Source: Fusarium oxysporum f. sp. lycopersici 4287
Taxonomy: Eukaryota; Ascomycota; Sordariomycetes; Hypocreales; Nectriaceae
DNA length: 64,000 nt
Reading direction: 5' to 3'
Assembly: GCF_000149955.1 (NCBI RefSeq)
Contig: NC_030987.1
Span: forward strand, 3,255,138-3,319,137
Part shown: in pieces, positions 10,098 to 21,809 of the stretch
Layout of the letters: every line of letters begins with the position of its first letter
Numbering within the stretch: position 1 is the stretch's first letter
Notes under the pieces: generated by a model
What the model was told of the DNA's origin: nothing
The model's input: the letters and a program-made list of their open reading frames with translations, nothing else
Databases searched by the model: none
Program-made: the position numbers and the translations under genes

Positions 10098-12045
10098 ATG
10101 GATCAACAAAATCCAAATCGTTCTTCGACAACTCTAGAAGGTCGTGAAGACGACACCACCTTCGCGCCCCTGAACACGCACCAAACAACAATGAGCCGCA
10201 TCCGTCGCTCCCTCTCCCACACCCACACTCACTCCCACGACGGCTCCCAGAAAGAAACCCGCGATCCAGATCTAGATATCGACCTGCCCTACCGAACCCT
10301 CAGTGCCAACGCCAACCTAGACGAGTACCGCGTTGAAGTTCCAGGCGGTGCTATCCCCGGTCCTATCCAGCCTGAGGAGATCGCGAGAAAGTCAACGAAC
10401 CATGAGCCTGGACAGGAGAGGCGATATAAGCTTGTTACTTTCACCCCCGGAGATAAGGAGAATCCTAAGAATTGGAGCAAGGCTTATAAGTGGTGGTGCA
10501 CTATGGTTGTGGCGCTGACGTGTTTCGTTGTTGCGTTCTGCTCTAGTGTTATCACTGCCGATATCGCGGGCGTGGTTAAGGATTTGAATGTTAGCAATGA
10601 ACTTGCTCTTGTGAGTATTAGTTTATTCGTTGTGGGTTTTGGTGTTGGACCTATGGTTTTTGCACCTCTTTCTGAGATTTACGGTCGACGAATCATCTAG
10701 TAAGTCATCTCAGCTTAAGATATTTGGTGATTGTCACTAACCTTGTTCAGTGGCTCTACTCTTCTTGTCGCTGTCATCTTCATTATTCCCTGTGCTGTGG
10801 CAAAGAACATTGAGACTCTTCTTGTCTGCCGAGCCATCGATGGTATTGCTTTCTCAGCACCCATGACCCTTGTTGGTGGTACTCTCGCCGATCTGTGGAA
10901 GAATGAAGAGCGTGGTGTTCCCATGGCTGCATTCTCTGCTGCTCCTTTCATCGGTCCTGCTAGTGAGTTACCTTTAAACACCTTCACTTATCCAGATACT
11001 AACGAATGCATCAGTTGGTCCTCTTGTCGGTGGTTTCCTCTCTGATGCCGCTGGTTGGCGATGGCTCTACTGGATCCAGCTCATCCTCGCCTTCGTCGTC
11101 TGGATTCTCATCACCTTCACCGTCCCTGAGACTTACGCCCCTACTCTTCTCGCCCGCCGAGCTCGCAAGCTTCGAGCTGCCACTGGCGAAACCGACCACG
11201 TTACAGAGCAGGAACTGGATCTTCGACCTCTCTCTGAGCGTCTCCGAATCTTCCTTATTCGACCTTTCCAGCTTCTCTTTGGCGAGCTCATCGTCTTCCT
11301 TATCTCCGTGTACATGAGTGTTCTCTACGGTCTTCTGTACATGTTCTTCGTTGCCTTCCCTATCATCTACCAGAAGGGCAAGGGTTACTCTGCTGGAAAG
11401 ACCGGTCTCATGTTCATTCCTGTCGCTGTTGGTGTTCTCCTCTCAGCTGCTTGCTCTCCTTGGGTAAACAGCCATTACATCTCGCTCGTCAAGAAGCACA
11501 ATGGTCATCCTCCCGCTGAGGTTCGTCTTATTCCCATGATGGCCTCATGCTGGTTCATTCCCATTGGTCTCTTTATCTTCGCCTGGACTTCATACAAGGA
11601 GCTTTCTTGGGCCGGCCCTGCTATGGGTGGTTTTCCTGTCGGCTTTGGCTTTATTTTCCTTTACAACTCTGCCAACAACTACCTTGTCGACTCTTATCAG
11701 CATCAAGCTGCTTCCGCTCTCGCTGCAAAGACTTGCATCCGAAGCTTCTGGGGCGCTGCAGTTGTTCTCTTCACTGAGCAGATGTATGAGCGTCTTAACG
11801 ATCAATGGGCCTCAACACTCCTTGCTTTCATCAGTCTTGCTTGCTGTGCCATTCCCTTCCTGTTCTGGAAATACGGTGCTAAGATCCGTGGGCGTAGCAA
11901 GTACGCCTACGCTGGTGATGACGAGACTGTCGACGATATTGAGAAGGCCAAGGGCCGTGGTAACACTCATGGCGGCGCTCAAGTCCGTGATGACTCTGAG
12001 GATGAGGATCTTCGCCGTGCTCGCAGCTACGTGAGCAACCCTTAA
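10098..12045 (+). CDS. MFS transporter, DHA1 drug/polyamine-proton antiporter type
   Basis: Proton-driven exporter of the plasma membrane. Three exons (10098-10699, 10751-10962, 11015-12045) close as 614 residues. A hydrophilic, histidine-rich N-terminus of about 130 residues ([10 protein letters not shown]) precedes the first helix at [18 protein letters not shown]. The loop 2-3 signature is [16 protein letters not shown], followed by [18 protein letters not shown] and the repeat-like [14 protein letters not shown], then the fungal DHA1 marker [18 protein letters not shown] between the two six-helix halves. The C-terminus is acidic and cytosolic. Relatives include FLR1/CYHR-like multidrug and polyamine exporters; the substrate cannot be told from the sequence. 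It converges with the D-lactate dehydrogenase gene, and two palindromes upstream suggest regulated expression. Confidence 0.9.
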
Positions 12046-12746
12046 GCCAATTGCACTAGATTGGCTCTCCAACTTGTCCCTTGGACAATTTCACAACAAA
12101 ATAGACTGGGAATTAGACTTAGACTTGGGGTGGCACAAGGAGGTTGGACTTTAATGCCTGGACAGGACTTGCATATAGGGATAATATGCACGGAAAATTA
12201 TTTAAAGGGGACTTGGATATTTAGCATAATACCCTTGAATTTAATGTCATTTTAATCAACACACTGAACCATCAATCAGTGCCTCTTTCACCTGTCTGTG
12301 AGAAGTATCCTAGCCTGATAAACGAGACTTTGCTGACATCCAAGAACATTTCTTTTCACCACCGGAACCGGACGAAAACGGAACGAAAACGAAGAAACAG
12401 ACGCGATGCTTGAATCACTATCATGGTACACAGCAACTAGGTTTTCAGGGGGTCGGAAGGCGTTCATGCAAGCTTATTCTTCATCGGTACTGTTCGGCGA
12501 TGAAATGGGTCGCATCAGAGCTTTCATTGACAGGGCCCACTTGGTGAAGAACATGGCAGCAGGGATCGCTCTTCATCTCCTTCTAGTTCCCGGCTCGGCC
12601 GTGATAGCATCCCACTAGAGGAGTGAACTTTTGCCCGAACAAGGATAGGAGCAAAGGGTTGTTATCTCCAGTGGATCATCGACTCTCCCTCTCCTAAACG
12701 CCGCGAAAACAAAGAACAGAACAGAAAAGTAAATAATGGGACCCCT
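12046..12746. other. Convergent intergenic region, nothing identified
   Basis: Lies between the 3' ends of the MFS transporter and the D-lactate dehydrogenase genes. The frames at 12061-12255 and 12406-12618 have no coding character that I can recognise. Transcription terminators of both genes are expected here. Confidence 0.4.
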
Positions 12747-13793
12747 TTAGATGGCGCGGACGGGTAGTGATTCACGGCGTCGCAACTTGAGGTCCTTGGT
12801 GAGAGAGTTCTTGCTTGTCTTGGTCTCTATCCACTCCTCAAGATTGCTGAGGGTGCACTCGGCAATCTCGGTGAGAGCCTCCTCGGTGAAGAAGGCTTGA
12901 TGACCACAAACAACCACATTGGGGAACGTCATGAGACGCATGAGCTTATCATCTTGAATGATTGTCGACGAGTGGTCGTTGTAGAAGAGTTCGCCTTCAG
13001 CCTCGTACACATCAAGTGCAAGGCCACCGATATGGTTTGTCTTGAGGGCATGAATGACAGATTCGGTGTCGAGCAGGCCACCTCGAGAGGTATTGACTAG
13101 CATAGCACCCTCTTTCATCAGAGAAAGAGTGTTGCGGTTGATAATGTGCCGTGTTTGCTCCATGAGAGGGCAATGAAGACTAACAATATCGCACTGGGGC
13201 AGAAGGTCTTCGAGAGATTTGTACTCGCCATACTCCTCAAAAGCTGGTGAAGGGAAGGGATCATATGCAAGGAGTCTGCAGCCGAAACCCTTCATGATGC
13301 GTGCAGTAGCAAGGCCGATTTTGCCAACACCGACAATTCCGACAGTCTTGCCATAGAGGGTCTTTCCGAGAAGGCCATCGAGAGCAAAGTTACCCTCACG
13401 AACACGGTTGTAAGCGCGATGGGTCTTTCGGTTGAGGGTCTGAATCAGAGCAACAGCAAACTCGGCAACAGCCTCGGGAGAGTAAGAGGGGACATTGGCG
13501 ACCATTATGCGGAGACGCTGGGCGGCATCGAGGTCAACATTGTTGAAGCCTGCACATCGCAGCAAAATAGCCTTTACGCCAAATTCTGACAGGGCGGAGA
13601 TGACATTGTCGTTGACGACATCGTTCACGAAGACGCAAATGGCATCGGCTCCATCGACGAGGGAAACGGTATCTTCGTTAAGAGCGAATTCGTGAAAGAT
13701 GAGCTCGATGCCAGACTCTGCGTGCTTGGCGCCGAGGACTGACGACAAGTACTTTTTATCGTAGGGTTTTGTGCTGAATACGGCGAGCTTCAT
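12747..13793 (-). CDS. D-lactate dehydrogenase, fermentative type (D-2-hydroxyacid dehydrogenase)
   Basis: NADH-dependent enzyme reducing pyruvate to D-lactate, or a related 2-hydroxyacid reaction, in the cytosol. It is intronless with 348 residues, the usual length of the LdhA family. Visible parts: substrate-domain start MKLAVFSTKPYDKKYL, the LdhA-type stretch YSPEAVAEFAVALIQTLNR, the Rossmann motif VGIVGVGKIG near residue 151, and the catalytic triad in order: Arg in NTSRGGLLD, Glu in LDVYEAEGELF, His in CGHQAFFTEEAL. All three are present. Among fungi, bacterial-like D-LDH of this type is patchily distributed, so an ancient acquisition is possible, but base composition does not stand out here. 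The start is the only good ATG, with a purine-rich leader upstream. Confidence 0.92.
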   Translation of the reverse strand: MKLAVFSTKPYDKKYLSSVLGAKHAESGIELIFHEFALNEDTVSLVDGADAICVFVNDVVNDNVISALSEFGVKAILLRCAGFNNVDLDAAQRLRIMVANVPSYSPEAVAEFAVALIQTLNRKTHRAYNRVREGNFALDGLLGKTLYGKTVGIVGVGKIGLATARIMKGFGCRLLAYDPFPSPAFEEYGEYKSLEDLLPQCDIVSLHCPLMEQTRHIINRNTLSLMKEGAMLVNTSRGGLLDTESVIHALKTNHIGGLALDVYEAEGELFYNDHSSTIIQDDKLMRLMTFPNVVVCGHQAFFTEEALTEIAECTLSNLEEWIETKTSKNSLTKDLKLRRRESLPVRAI

Positions 13794-15698
13794 GATGATA
13801 AGATAAGGATGAGTCGGATTGAAGTTGAGGAAGAGGAGGAAGAGATGGAGATGTAAGAGATGAAAAGCTTATACAAGGGATTGAAGAGGAAGAAATAAAT
13901 AAGTAAGGTATGTGTTGTGTGACTGCTTGACAGCTAAGCTCTTTCCTTGATCCAATTACGCGGGGTTTTTGAAGCTTGGAAGGTAAATATGGACGTTTCT
14001 GGGCGTTCTCCACCAGGAACGGGGAGCTTCAACTTGAAGTATATATAAGGTACACTCACCTAAAATAGGTACCTAAAACACCTAGCAATTATACCTCTAT
14101 TCTCAATAATTCAGACTCGATCATCTATGAACCCACTCAGCACAGCCCCTACACGAGGGGAGAAAAAAGGAGGTCACATCCAATAACTCTATCCAGCTTC
14201 AGCACATACACCGATCAACCATCTCCAATTACAGCGGTGTCGTCAGCATGTGCCTTGGAAAATCAGACCATACCAATATCCATAGCTTGGACGCCAAGCA
14301 TGTGTGTGCAACTGTTACAAGAAAGGAGGCGATTATTATTATCTTTGAGGCTGACGATTGAGTTGGGCTTCAACGTATGATTAAGCTTTTCACTAACACT
14401 CATTTTCAGCTGTCATTGTTGTTGTTTCTTAGGAGACGCATTCCTACGTCAATACCAACACCGAACAAGTATAGGCGATCAAAATATATTATTTTAATAG
14501 CTTGCTGCAAAGATAAATCCAGTATAATTCGTATGCACCCCACGCTCGCCAAATCAACTGAGGCTCTTCTGACCCTAATCTCATCTCCCATAAAAATGTC
14601 CCCGGAATCGTTCGGTGTCCATGTCCCGGGGATCCGGGTTAATGACCCCCGGCCCCTAATGGATGGGACTATTTATTGTCTGATATGCAAGGCACGCAGA
14701 GCCCCAATCATCCCTTCTTTATGGTCTGATTTCAACAATCGAAAGTTGTAATTTCTAAGATCGATCTTGATAGGATCACAAAGGCCCCTGCTGGGCTTGA
14801 AACGGACAAGGATATACGCAAGGTCAGCTTCGGTGACATATCAACGGTGACCACTGGACGCTTGTGCAATTCGGTGAGCGTTGCAGCATCTCATTTATGG
14901 CCTCGTTTGAAGGTTTGATTGATATCATGAGCAATGCGTGAGTCATCGGGAAGGCATTGGCACTTCGTATACAAGGCTATGTTGCATCTCAGCAATGGTC
15001 TGATATGCATCCTCTACTAAATGAAGCAGTACTTGTGGAGTATTCACTGGACTATCCTCTCCTGCGTTGACACCTAATTCTATATTTGAGACCACCTCCA
15101 TCAAGGATTCTCTGTATCGATATGCAAGTATGCCGTTTTATAAGAAGAAAGAGTTTGAATACGATCCAGAACATGATATTAGACTGATTATCACTCTCCT
15201 TCAAACGCCTTACCAAACTCATTTGGACTACTCGATTAGAACCAAACAAACGCACGAATCTCGGATCTCACATCACTGTGGAGCAACAATCTACGATGCA
15301 TTGGCATTTTTGGGCCTTGTATGGCCTTCAAGGTGAGATATCTTCCTGAAGAAATCTCTTTGAGACCATGCTCGGGCTGTGAAATCGGAATCGCGAATTA
15401 GTAGTTGAGTGTTGCAGTTAGAAGGTATCATGCAGTTACGGATGATCTGATGATAATAGGCCAGCAAGACCCAGCCGATCGGCTCCTCCACGATACCCGG
15501 ATGCATCTCACATTACCCGAGTAGATCATATCTAAGGTTAAATGCTATCATGCATCTTGTCACAGCGTGTGGAGCAATCCATCAAGACATCGGCCCGGTC
15601 CGTATCCCTGCCTTGCTCGTCCGAGGAGATGTCACAACAATATCTAGCCATTGGGGAGCTGAAGAGCTTGGTTTCTTATTACTTCTTTGGTCTTTTCT
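13794..15698. other. Long intergenic region with GC-rich inverted repeats
   Basis: Holds the D-lactate dehydrogenase promoter at its left and the 3' flank of the flavin monooxygenase at its right. Frames at 14377-14751 and 15067-15336 look like chance. The palindrome TAGGTACCTA occurs at 14066-14075, and a GC-rich patch at 14600-14655 contains CCCGG-GGAT-CCGGG and GGGT-TAATG-ACCC inverted repeats. No gene is supported. Confidence 0.4.
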
Positions 15699-17961
15699 CT
15701 AACGCTTATAAGTGCCGCTGATGGTGTAATCCTTCTTCGGCCCCTTAACCGTATACTCGATGCCCCACTCCTTCAGGTTCACGGCCTGGAAGGCAAAGTT
15801 GTACTTGACATCGTAGTAATCATCAATGCACAAATGTCCTGCCTTGGCCTTCCATCCCTTATTTGTCGGTTCTGTGAACTCAATCTCGTGGAAAAGATAG
15901 TCTGCACGCTTCAGATCCTCTGGTTTAGCGAACCACACGCTCAGCACATCTTTGAGCTCGTCATATCTCCAGACGTAACGGCGTGTGGCCTTGAAGCCAA
16001 ATCCCTGTTCGGTCTTGAACTCTCCCTCTTCGATATAGAGATACTCCATGCCCAGCTCATCATCGCTAGGGGAATCCTCGCTAGCGTTGACCGCACATCG
16101 CAAGCCATCGTTCGTCTTCTCGCGGAGGAGGAACTGCGCGGTTCCACTAAAGTGTCCGCTCGGGTGTGATGGTAGTTTGCTGACAAGATCACGCTCGAGT
16201 TTCCATGTACCGAGAAGACTTCGAAAAACAGCGTGGGCCACGAATCTTGACGTCGTCAGACCATCAGTTGCATCTTTGCGTGTCTGCTCGAGTGATTTTG
16301 TCGCAGCATCCTTTGAATCCTGATCGTCACCAGGATTTGAGTACCTCGCCGGTGTGAGCATGTCCAATGGCAGATTGTTATGTGGTAAGCTGGGAACTGG
16401 AGGCTCAAGAGGCTGGCGAATCTTCAACTCAAGTGCCTCTGCAATCTCATTCACCAGATAAGGGTAGTCGCCCATTGGGAACTGCGATACTCGGGGATCA
16501 TTTCGCAATTCGAGTGTTCGCTGAATCGAGATGTCATCGCGAAGCTTGTTCTTAAAGATCTCAGATTCACGACCAGGGGATACATTGTCTGACCACAGCG
16601 CAGCCACAAACCGAGCCTGCATCTGCATCACACCCCAGTAAGGAGATCTGTAAAATCCCACAAAGCCTAGATCTGGCACTTCGGGGTGATGAGTTCCATG
16701 GAAAGCCAGGGCGACAGGCTGATCAATATGTTTTGGTGAGAAATGAAGTGCCTTCAAGACGTCTTCAGGAAGGTAGTTTATGCAAGGTGAAGCATCAAAA
16801 CCTGTCGCAACCACCACTGCTGCAATGTCCTCAATCTTTGTGCCATCGGACAGTGTTGCCGTAGATCCTCCGAGGCTTTCAACTTTGCCTTTCGACAAAG
16901 AAATCATTCCAGATCGAATAAAATCAGTGTACCATTCGCTGACAGCTAAATAGGGCTGCTTATCATCATTTGTGCCATCGATTTGGAGCAGTGGGGAGTA
17001 TTCGGATTGATCAGAGCCAAGAACGCCTTTGTAGACGCTGTGGACCACCTTTGCTGTCGCTTCGGGGATGTGTCCTTGTGTATTGGTCAGGGGTCGAGGA
17101 CGGTTGTTGAGGTTATATGAAGAAAAGTCGAGAGGGAGAAATGGCGCTGCGACTTCTGCAGGCTTGGGACTGGTATAAAGAGGAAATACCCAGATCGGGC
17201 GCTGAATGACATGATGAATACTGTACTTGTCGATATCGGTAATCTTCGATGGATCGGGTGAGTTGGCCTCGGAGGAAAGATGAGCGCCAATAGTTCCAGC
17301 AATCTCAACACCAGACATCTGCCCACCAACGACGAGGATCTTTCCACCACCAGGTCTGCCTTTGCCCAGAAGGCTCTTCACTTCCCTGAAATGGCTGCTG
17401 TGGACAACAGGGATAGCTGTCTGCTTCTCAAGGCTCTCGGGTATAATTGGCTTTCCAAAGAAACCAGAAGCAACAAGAAGATAGTCAAAGTTCCTTGTTT
17501 CAGTTCCAGCATCTGACTTGGTGTTGGCAACCCAACCATTAGATGACCCCTTCGGCCGCTCTGCACTCTCAACTCGTGTACCAAGCTTGAGTTCAAAGTC
17601 CTTGTTGCTCTTCAGGAACCGCTCGAGATATCTGTGAAGATACTTTCCAACCATCCAACCTTGTGGGAGTTGAGGATCACTATCTTCCCAGGCAAGTTCA
17701 CTAAACTGCATTGTATGTCTGCTCTGGTTCGCCCACATAAATGGGTGGACCTGTCTGCCATTGTCCGTCTTTGACGTAGGCCACAGACCTCCAATATCCT
17801 TCTGGGCATCGAAGATGGTGACTTTGAATTCGCCGGGGGCAGTGTTGTGTAACAGCGTTTTGGCTGCGACAAGTCCCGAAGGACCAGCGCCTACAATACT
17901 CAGCGAAGCTGTCAGAGATAGCAAGGCGTGACTTACCAACAATACAAACCGTCTTAGCCAT
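15699..17961 (-). CDS. Flavin-containing monooxygenase-like protein fused to DUF6314
   Basis: Two exons (17961-17937 and 17890-15699) close as 738 residues. The first exon is only 25 bases and supplies MAKTVCIV, which completes the FAD-binding motif IVGAGPSGLVAAKTLL. The FMO-like part spans about residues 1-520: IGGLWP after the first Rossmann fold, the ATG-like VASGFFGKP, a second dinucleotide motif VVGGQMSGVEIA near residue 200, and a late VVVATGFDASP. These suggest an NADPH-dependent oxygenation, substrate unknown. Residues 566-738 form a separate domain with the DUF6314 pattern: LLGTWKLERD, SGHFSGTAQF, YLYIEEGEF, RYVWRYDE, HLCIDDYYDVKY and GPKKDYTISGTYKR. A linker rich in Ser/Asp/Lys joins them. 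DUF6314 has no assigned activity. No intron or stop separates the two parts, so the fusion looks genuine. Confidence 0.85.
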
Positions 17962-19093
17962 TTTTCTCACGCCGGATAAGTACCTGGAGATACTCATATA
18001 AGAGCTCAATGACTCCTATACAATCCCTGTCCGAGGCTCACTTTTACGATGAGTAGACAGGGTTGAGCGATTTGTAGCAAGAAAGCTAGGATGAGGGGAC
18101 TGGTGTAGGATAAGCAAATTTGAGAGAACAGCAGGCCTTCATATAAGACTCATAAATGCAAGAACACCACCCCTTCACGACTGACCGTCAGTAGGCAAAC
18201 ACAATCTTAGGGTGATATACAGCATTCAGTGAGAAAGAGCATCCAATGGTTGAGCACACCGTAAGCGGTTTAGTCGATCAAGCTCCGCAACTCCCGAGAT
18301 CTTCCAAGTCGTAGGTGGCTTACCTAAGCGTTTGTGCTTGTGAAATGCATCAGATTGCGACTTCATATTTATTCAAACAATAGATAAAGCAGTACTGGGC
18401 GAGAATAACAATCTCTTCGCTTGAGTGATATGGCTACCTATAAAACCATAGATCTTCGCATGGAGATTGCCTGTGTTGCTTGGTAGGTAGCTTGGGCTGT
18501 CTCATCTCAGAATCTAGCGTTACTTTCTGGTGTAAGCGGCATAACAGTTTGTGTCCAACATGAGAACTAAGAATGAGGGTTTTGCTTTGGGGCCAAAAGA
18601 GTATGTTTTAACCATTAGTTAAAAGAACATGAGTTCATGGTATTAGTAAGACGAGTAGAAAGATATTATTTAAATGCCAGTTATGCATGTCATCAACTCC
18701 AGCTAAACTCCGAGCCAGTCTAACAACACCACTAACACCATCAACCCTGACATCACAACCCCCAGCATAACCAGGGAACTTCAGGTCAGTATGATATAAA
18801 AATCACCTTGATGGCGAGGAAAATCATTCGAATCTCGTCAATCCCAAGATCCATAATATCAAATGCCGTTATCCTTTCAGAATTAGTAATGGTTGATTGC
18901 CCCGCTTTGTTACGAATGTCGTCATACCTCGTAGAATTCGTCAGTTGCCCTGTAGCTTTAAAGTAGATAAATACCCAAGGTCCAACTCTAATCAGATTAT
19001 CTGGCCAGTATCTAATCTTTTCAGTATCTCATAACTCTTATCGACAAATCCAACCTCTTTTTGACCCAATTGACCCATCCTCACTTATACACA
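17962..19093. other. Divergent promoter region, nothing identified
   Basis: Separates the start of the FMO-DUF6314 gene from the start of the NAD(P)-binding protein gene. No frame or repeat of interest was noticed beyond general AT-rich stretches. Confidence 0.45.
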
Positions 19094-19991
19094 ATGGCTT
19101 CTCATCACGTTCTTCTTCTTGGCGGCCACGGCAAAATCGCCCAGCTTCTCACTCCTCTCCTTCTCAAGCGTTCGTGGACTGTAACCAGTGTCATCCGAAC
19201 TTCTGAACAGACCCCTGCCATCGAAAAACTTGGTGCCGGCCTCCCCGGTAAACTCAATGTCCTAGTACGTAGCATTGAGGACGTCACATCCCAGGATAAG
19301 GCCTTGAGTATCTTGAATGAAGTCAAGCCCGATTATATTGCTTGGAGTGCTGGTAGGTCAACATACGAGAATCACTCTTGGGCCAATACTGATGAGATAC
19401 AGGTGCCGGAGGTAAAGGTGGCGCAGAAAGAGTATGAACCAGCCCCATCCTCTTCAGATCAGCTCACTTACTGACCCCTCCTAGACTTTCAAGGTGGACC
19501 GAGATGCCGCCGTTCACTTCATCAATGCCGCAGCATCTGTACCCACCATCACCAAGTTCCTTCTTATCTCATACCTAGCTTCTCGTCGATCTGGTGCTTC
19601 ATGGTGGCCTGCCGGCGAGTGGGATGAGTACAATGAAAAGGTCAACAACGGCGTATTGGCAAACTACTACAAGGCCAAGATCGAGGCCGATGAGACCCTC
19701 TACAAGGTCTCCAAGAAGAGTCCTACTCTTGTTGGCATCGATCTGAGACCTGGAACTCTGACTGATGACCCAGCCACCAAAGTTGAGTTTGGCAAAACCA
19801 AGAGCATCGCTAAGAACGGTGTTAGCCGTGAGGCTGTTGCTGAGGTTGCCTCACATCTTCTCGCTGCCGACGGTGTCAAGAACGGCTGGTATGATCTACT
19901 CGATGGTGATGAGGATATTCCAGCTGCTGTCGAAAGAGTTGTGCGAGAGAACGTGGATGCTGCTGAGGGCGAGGCCATCTATGATGCCTGA
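19094..19991 (+). CDS. NAD(P)-binding Rossmann protein (atypical SDR)
   Basis: Three exons fit: 19094-19352, 19403-19431 (29 bases) and 19485-19991, closing as 264 residues. The N-terminus carries the glycine-rich dinucleotide motif as VLLLGGHGKIAQLL, near-canonical GxxGxxG for atypical short-chain dehydrogenases, followed by IRTSEQTPAIEKLG. The tiny second exon encodes a glycine-rich bridge (AGGKGGAER) that follows DYIAWSAG, the place where the cofactor-proximal loop is expected. YLASRR and YYKAKIEADE may hold active-site Tyr/Lys residues, though the classic YxxxK is replaced by YYKAK. Likely cytosolic; substrate unknown. Similar fungal proteins are annotated only as NAD-dependent epimerase/dehydratase or NAD(P)H-binding. 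It converges with the GPCR gene, 250 bases apart. The upstream in-frame ATG at 19061 was rejected because it precedes the family's start. Confidence 0.85.
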
Positions 19992-20242
19992 AGGTTGTCT
20001 GCCTGCAAAAACATCATGGCCATATAATATTTAAGTCATAAGGCATTTTGAATTAATAATGATACATCGCAGCTGATGCTATCCACGCTTGTACCCCATT
20101 TTAACACCCGGTGATCCATGCCTGTGACGGCGAATTGTAAAGACATGACAAGTTATGTAACATTTGTGCTTCCCTCAGACAAATGTGTGAAACATTACCT
20201 TTTTGACTCCATCCATATAGTTTCTCTTACATACAATATAAA

Positions 20243-21809
20243 TCATGTCGAAACCGGTTTCTCTGCATCCTCAACCGAGTAGGCGCGTAGTTGTCGAGTT
20301 CGCTCAAAGGTGTTTCGATAGCTGCCCTTGCTTGAACCAAGTCGGCTATTGAGACGGACCCCGTTTGTACATTCTTCGGCCCCTCCGAACCATTTGAACC
20401 TGAGAACACGCATTTCCTCATTGAAGGTCTTCCAGCTGGTGGTGAAATAGATCACGGCGTTCCAAACACCCTGCAAGGGAAGCACACAGCCACTGGCGAC
20501 ACTGAGGGGAAAGCTGATCCTGTCGTGGTGCGTCAGGCTGTACAGCCGGTTGGCGGAGCTCGGAATCCAAGTGATCAACACAGCGAGGCCGAAGATGAAG
20601 CTGGTGCGCAAATATGCCATCTTGACTGGATCAAATTGTCTGAGTTTCATAGAAGCGTTAGACTTGACGGCACGAAGTTTAGTCATTACTGAGGAGGGTG
20701 GCTGGCGAGAACTGTCGGATGTGCAGAGTGTCTCGAATCGTTGAGCTCTGCTAGAACTCGACGGTTCAATATGCTCGAAAGAACTAGGTAGGACCCAAGA
20801 TTGGATGCGCGGAGGCATTGCGGCTAGAGGAGGACTTGGAAGTGTAGGCTCTTGTTGGATTACTTGCCTCGGGTCTTCGCGTGTAATCTGAACTTCTGTG
20901 ACTGCAGTACCATAGAAGTCCTGACGAGGTGTGAGATTCTGAGGACAAAAGTCAGCTTCGCCTGCCTCACTGGCATCAGGTGGGAAGGCTACCGCTTCTG
21001 AGGAGCCTCTGTGCTCACTACTCGAATAAGGAATATGATCATTCTTCTCGGCGTTGCCAATAACATCCATCACCATATGCCTGATCTGATTTCGAGTGTG
21101 GAAAACGTGGTATCCAACAGCGATGTAGATCATGATGGAGAGGAATGAAAATATCCAGATTGGGATGTAGTAGGCGTAGAGGCGAACAAGACTCCAGTCA
21201 GTCCCGATCCAACACCAGAGCTACACATTGTCAGTATACTAGTGAAAGAAGAACGGTTAAAAACCACCTACAGTAGCATCTCCAAATATGAGACCTTCAG
21301 GTGAGTTGCGGATTGATATCAAAACAACTGCTGGAATAAAAGGACCACCGAAACAGATCATGCAGTATAGCCAGGCATACTTGCGAAACATTCGAGGATC
21401 GGCATTGCAGAAGAACACTAGAAACACATTGATAGCCATGGCAAGTGACCACCAAGGGTCAGACTGCATAAACCTGGGGAAAGAGGTTAGTGTTAAACCA
21501 TAACCTGAGTCAAATATCATACCATTCGAAGATGAATGCCTGAGCCTGGCAAAGATGTGATCCCTCACCCCTTTCAAGACCATCATAGCCGATCATAGAT
21601 GCAACACTCGCACCGGCATTTGCGATTGAGGCAAAGATGAGAAACAAATTAGGAGTTGTTCGAAGTTTTTTGAAAAGGCCGAAGGTCAGCAGCACCAGAA
21701 TGATAGCGATCATAGAACATCCTGCTCCGACTCGTTCTATAGTGATAAGAATCTCGATATGCTCAGGTGAGAAGGTCGGTCCTCGATGATGCTCCGGATG
21801 GCCCTCCAT
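20243..21809 (-). CDS. G-protein-coupled receptor, cAMP-receptor-like class
   Basis: Seven-helix receptor predicted in the plasma membrane, of the fungal class related to Dictyostelium cAMP receptors and GprH/Gpr-1 proteins, which link nutrient cues to heterotrimeric G proteins. Three exons (21809-21523, 21473-21272, 21220-20243) close as 488 residues. Helices in order: VGAGCSMIAIILVLLTFGLF; NLFLIFASIANAGASVASMIG; WWSLAMAINVFLVFFC; WLYCMICFGGPFIPAVVLI; YYIPIWIFSFLSIMIYIAV; SFIFGLAVLITWIPSSANRL; and a seventh around LPLQGVWNAVIYFTTSW. A polar third intracellular loop of about 160 residues with Ser- and Pro-rich segments is a likely phosphorylation target. Start chosen at MEGHPEHHRG; an in-frame ATG at 21902 would add 31 residues. 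The ligand is unknown. Confidence 0.87.

Noticed and set aside
14377..14751. 124-codon frame between D-LDH and the FMO gene
   Set aside because: No start context, domain or conserved-looking pattern; runs through the GC-rich repeat patch.
10098..17961. MFS transporter, D-LDH and FMO as a biosynthetic cluster
   Set aside because: No backbone synthase, terpene cyclase or pathway regulator lies nearby, and spacers are long; adjacency alone is not evidence.
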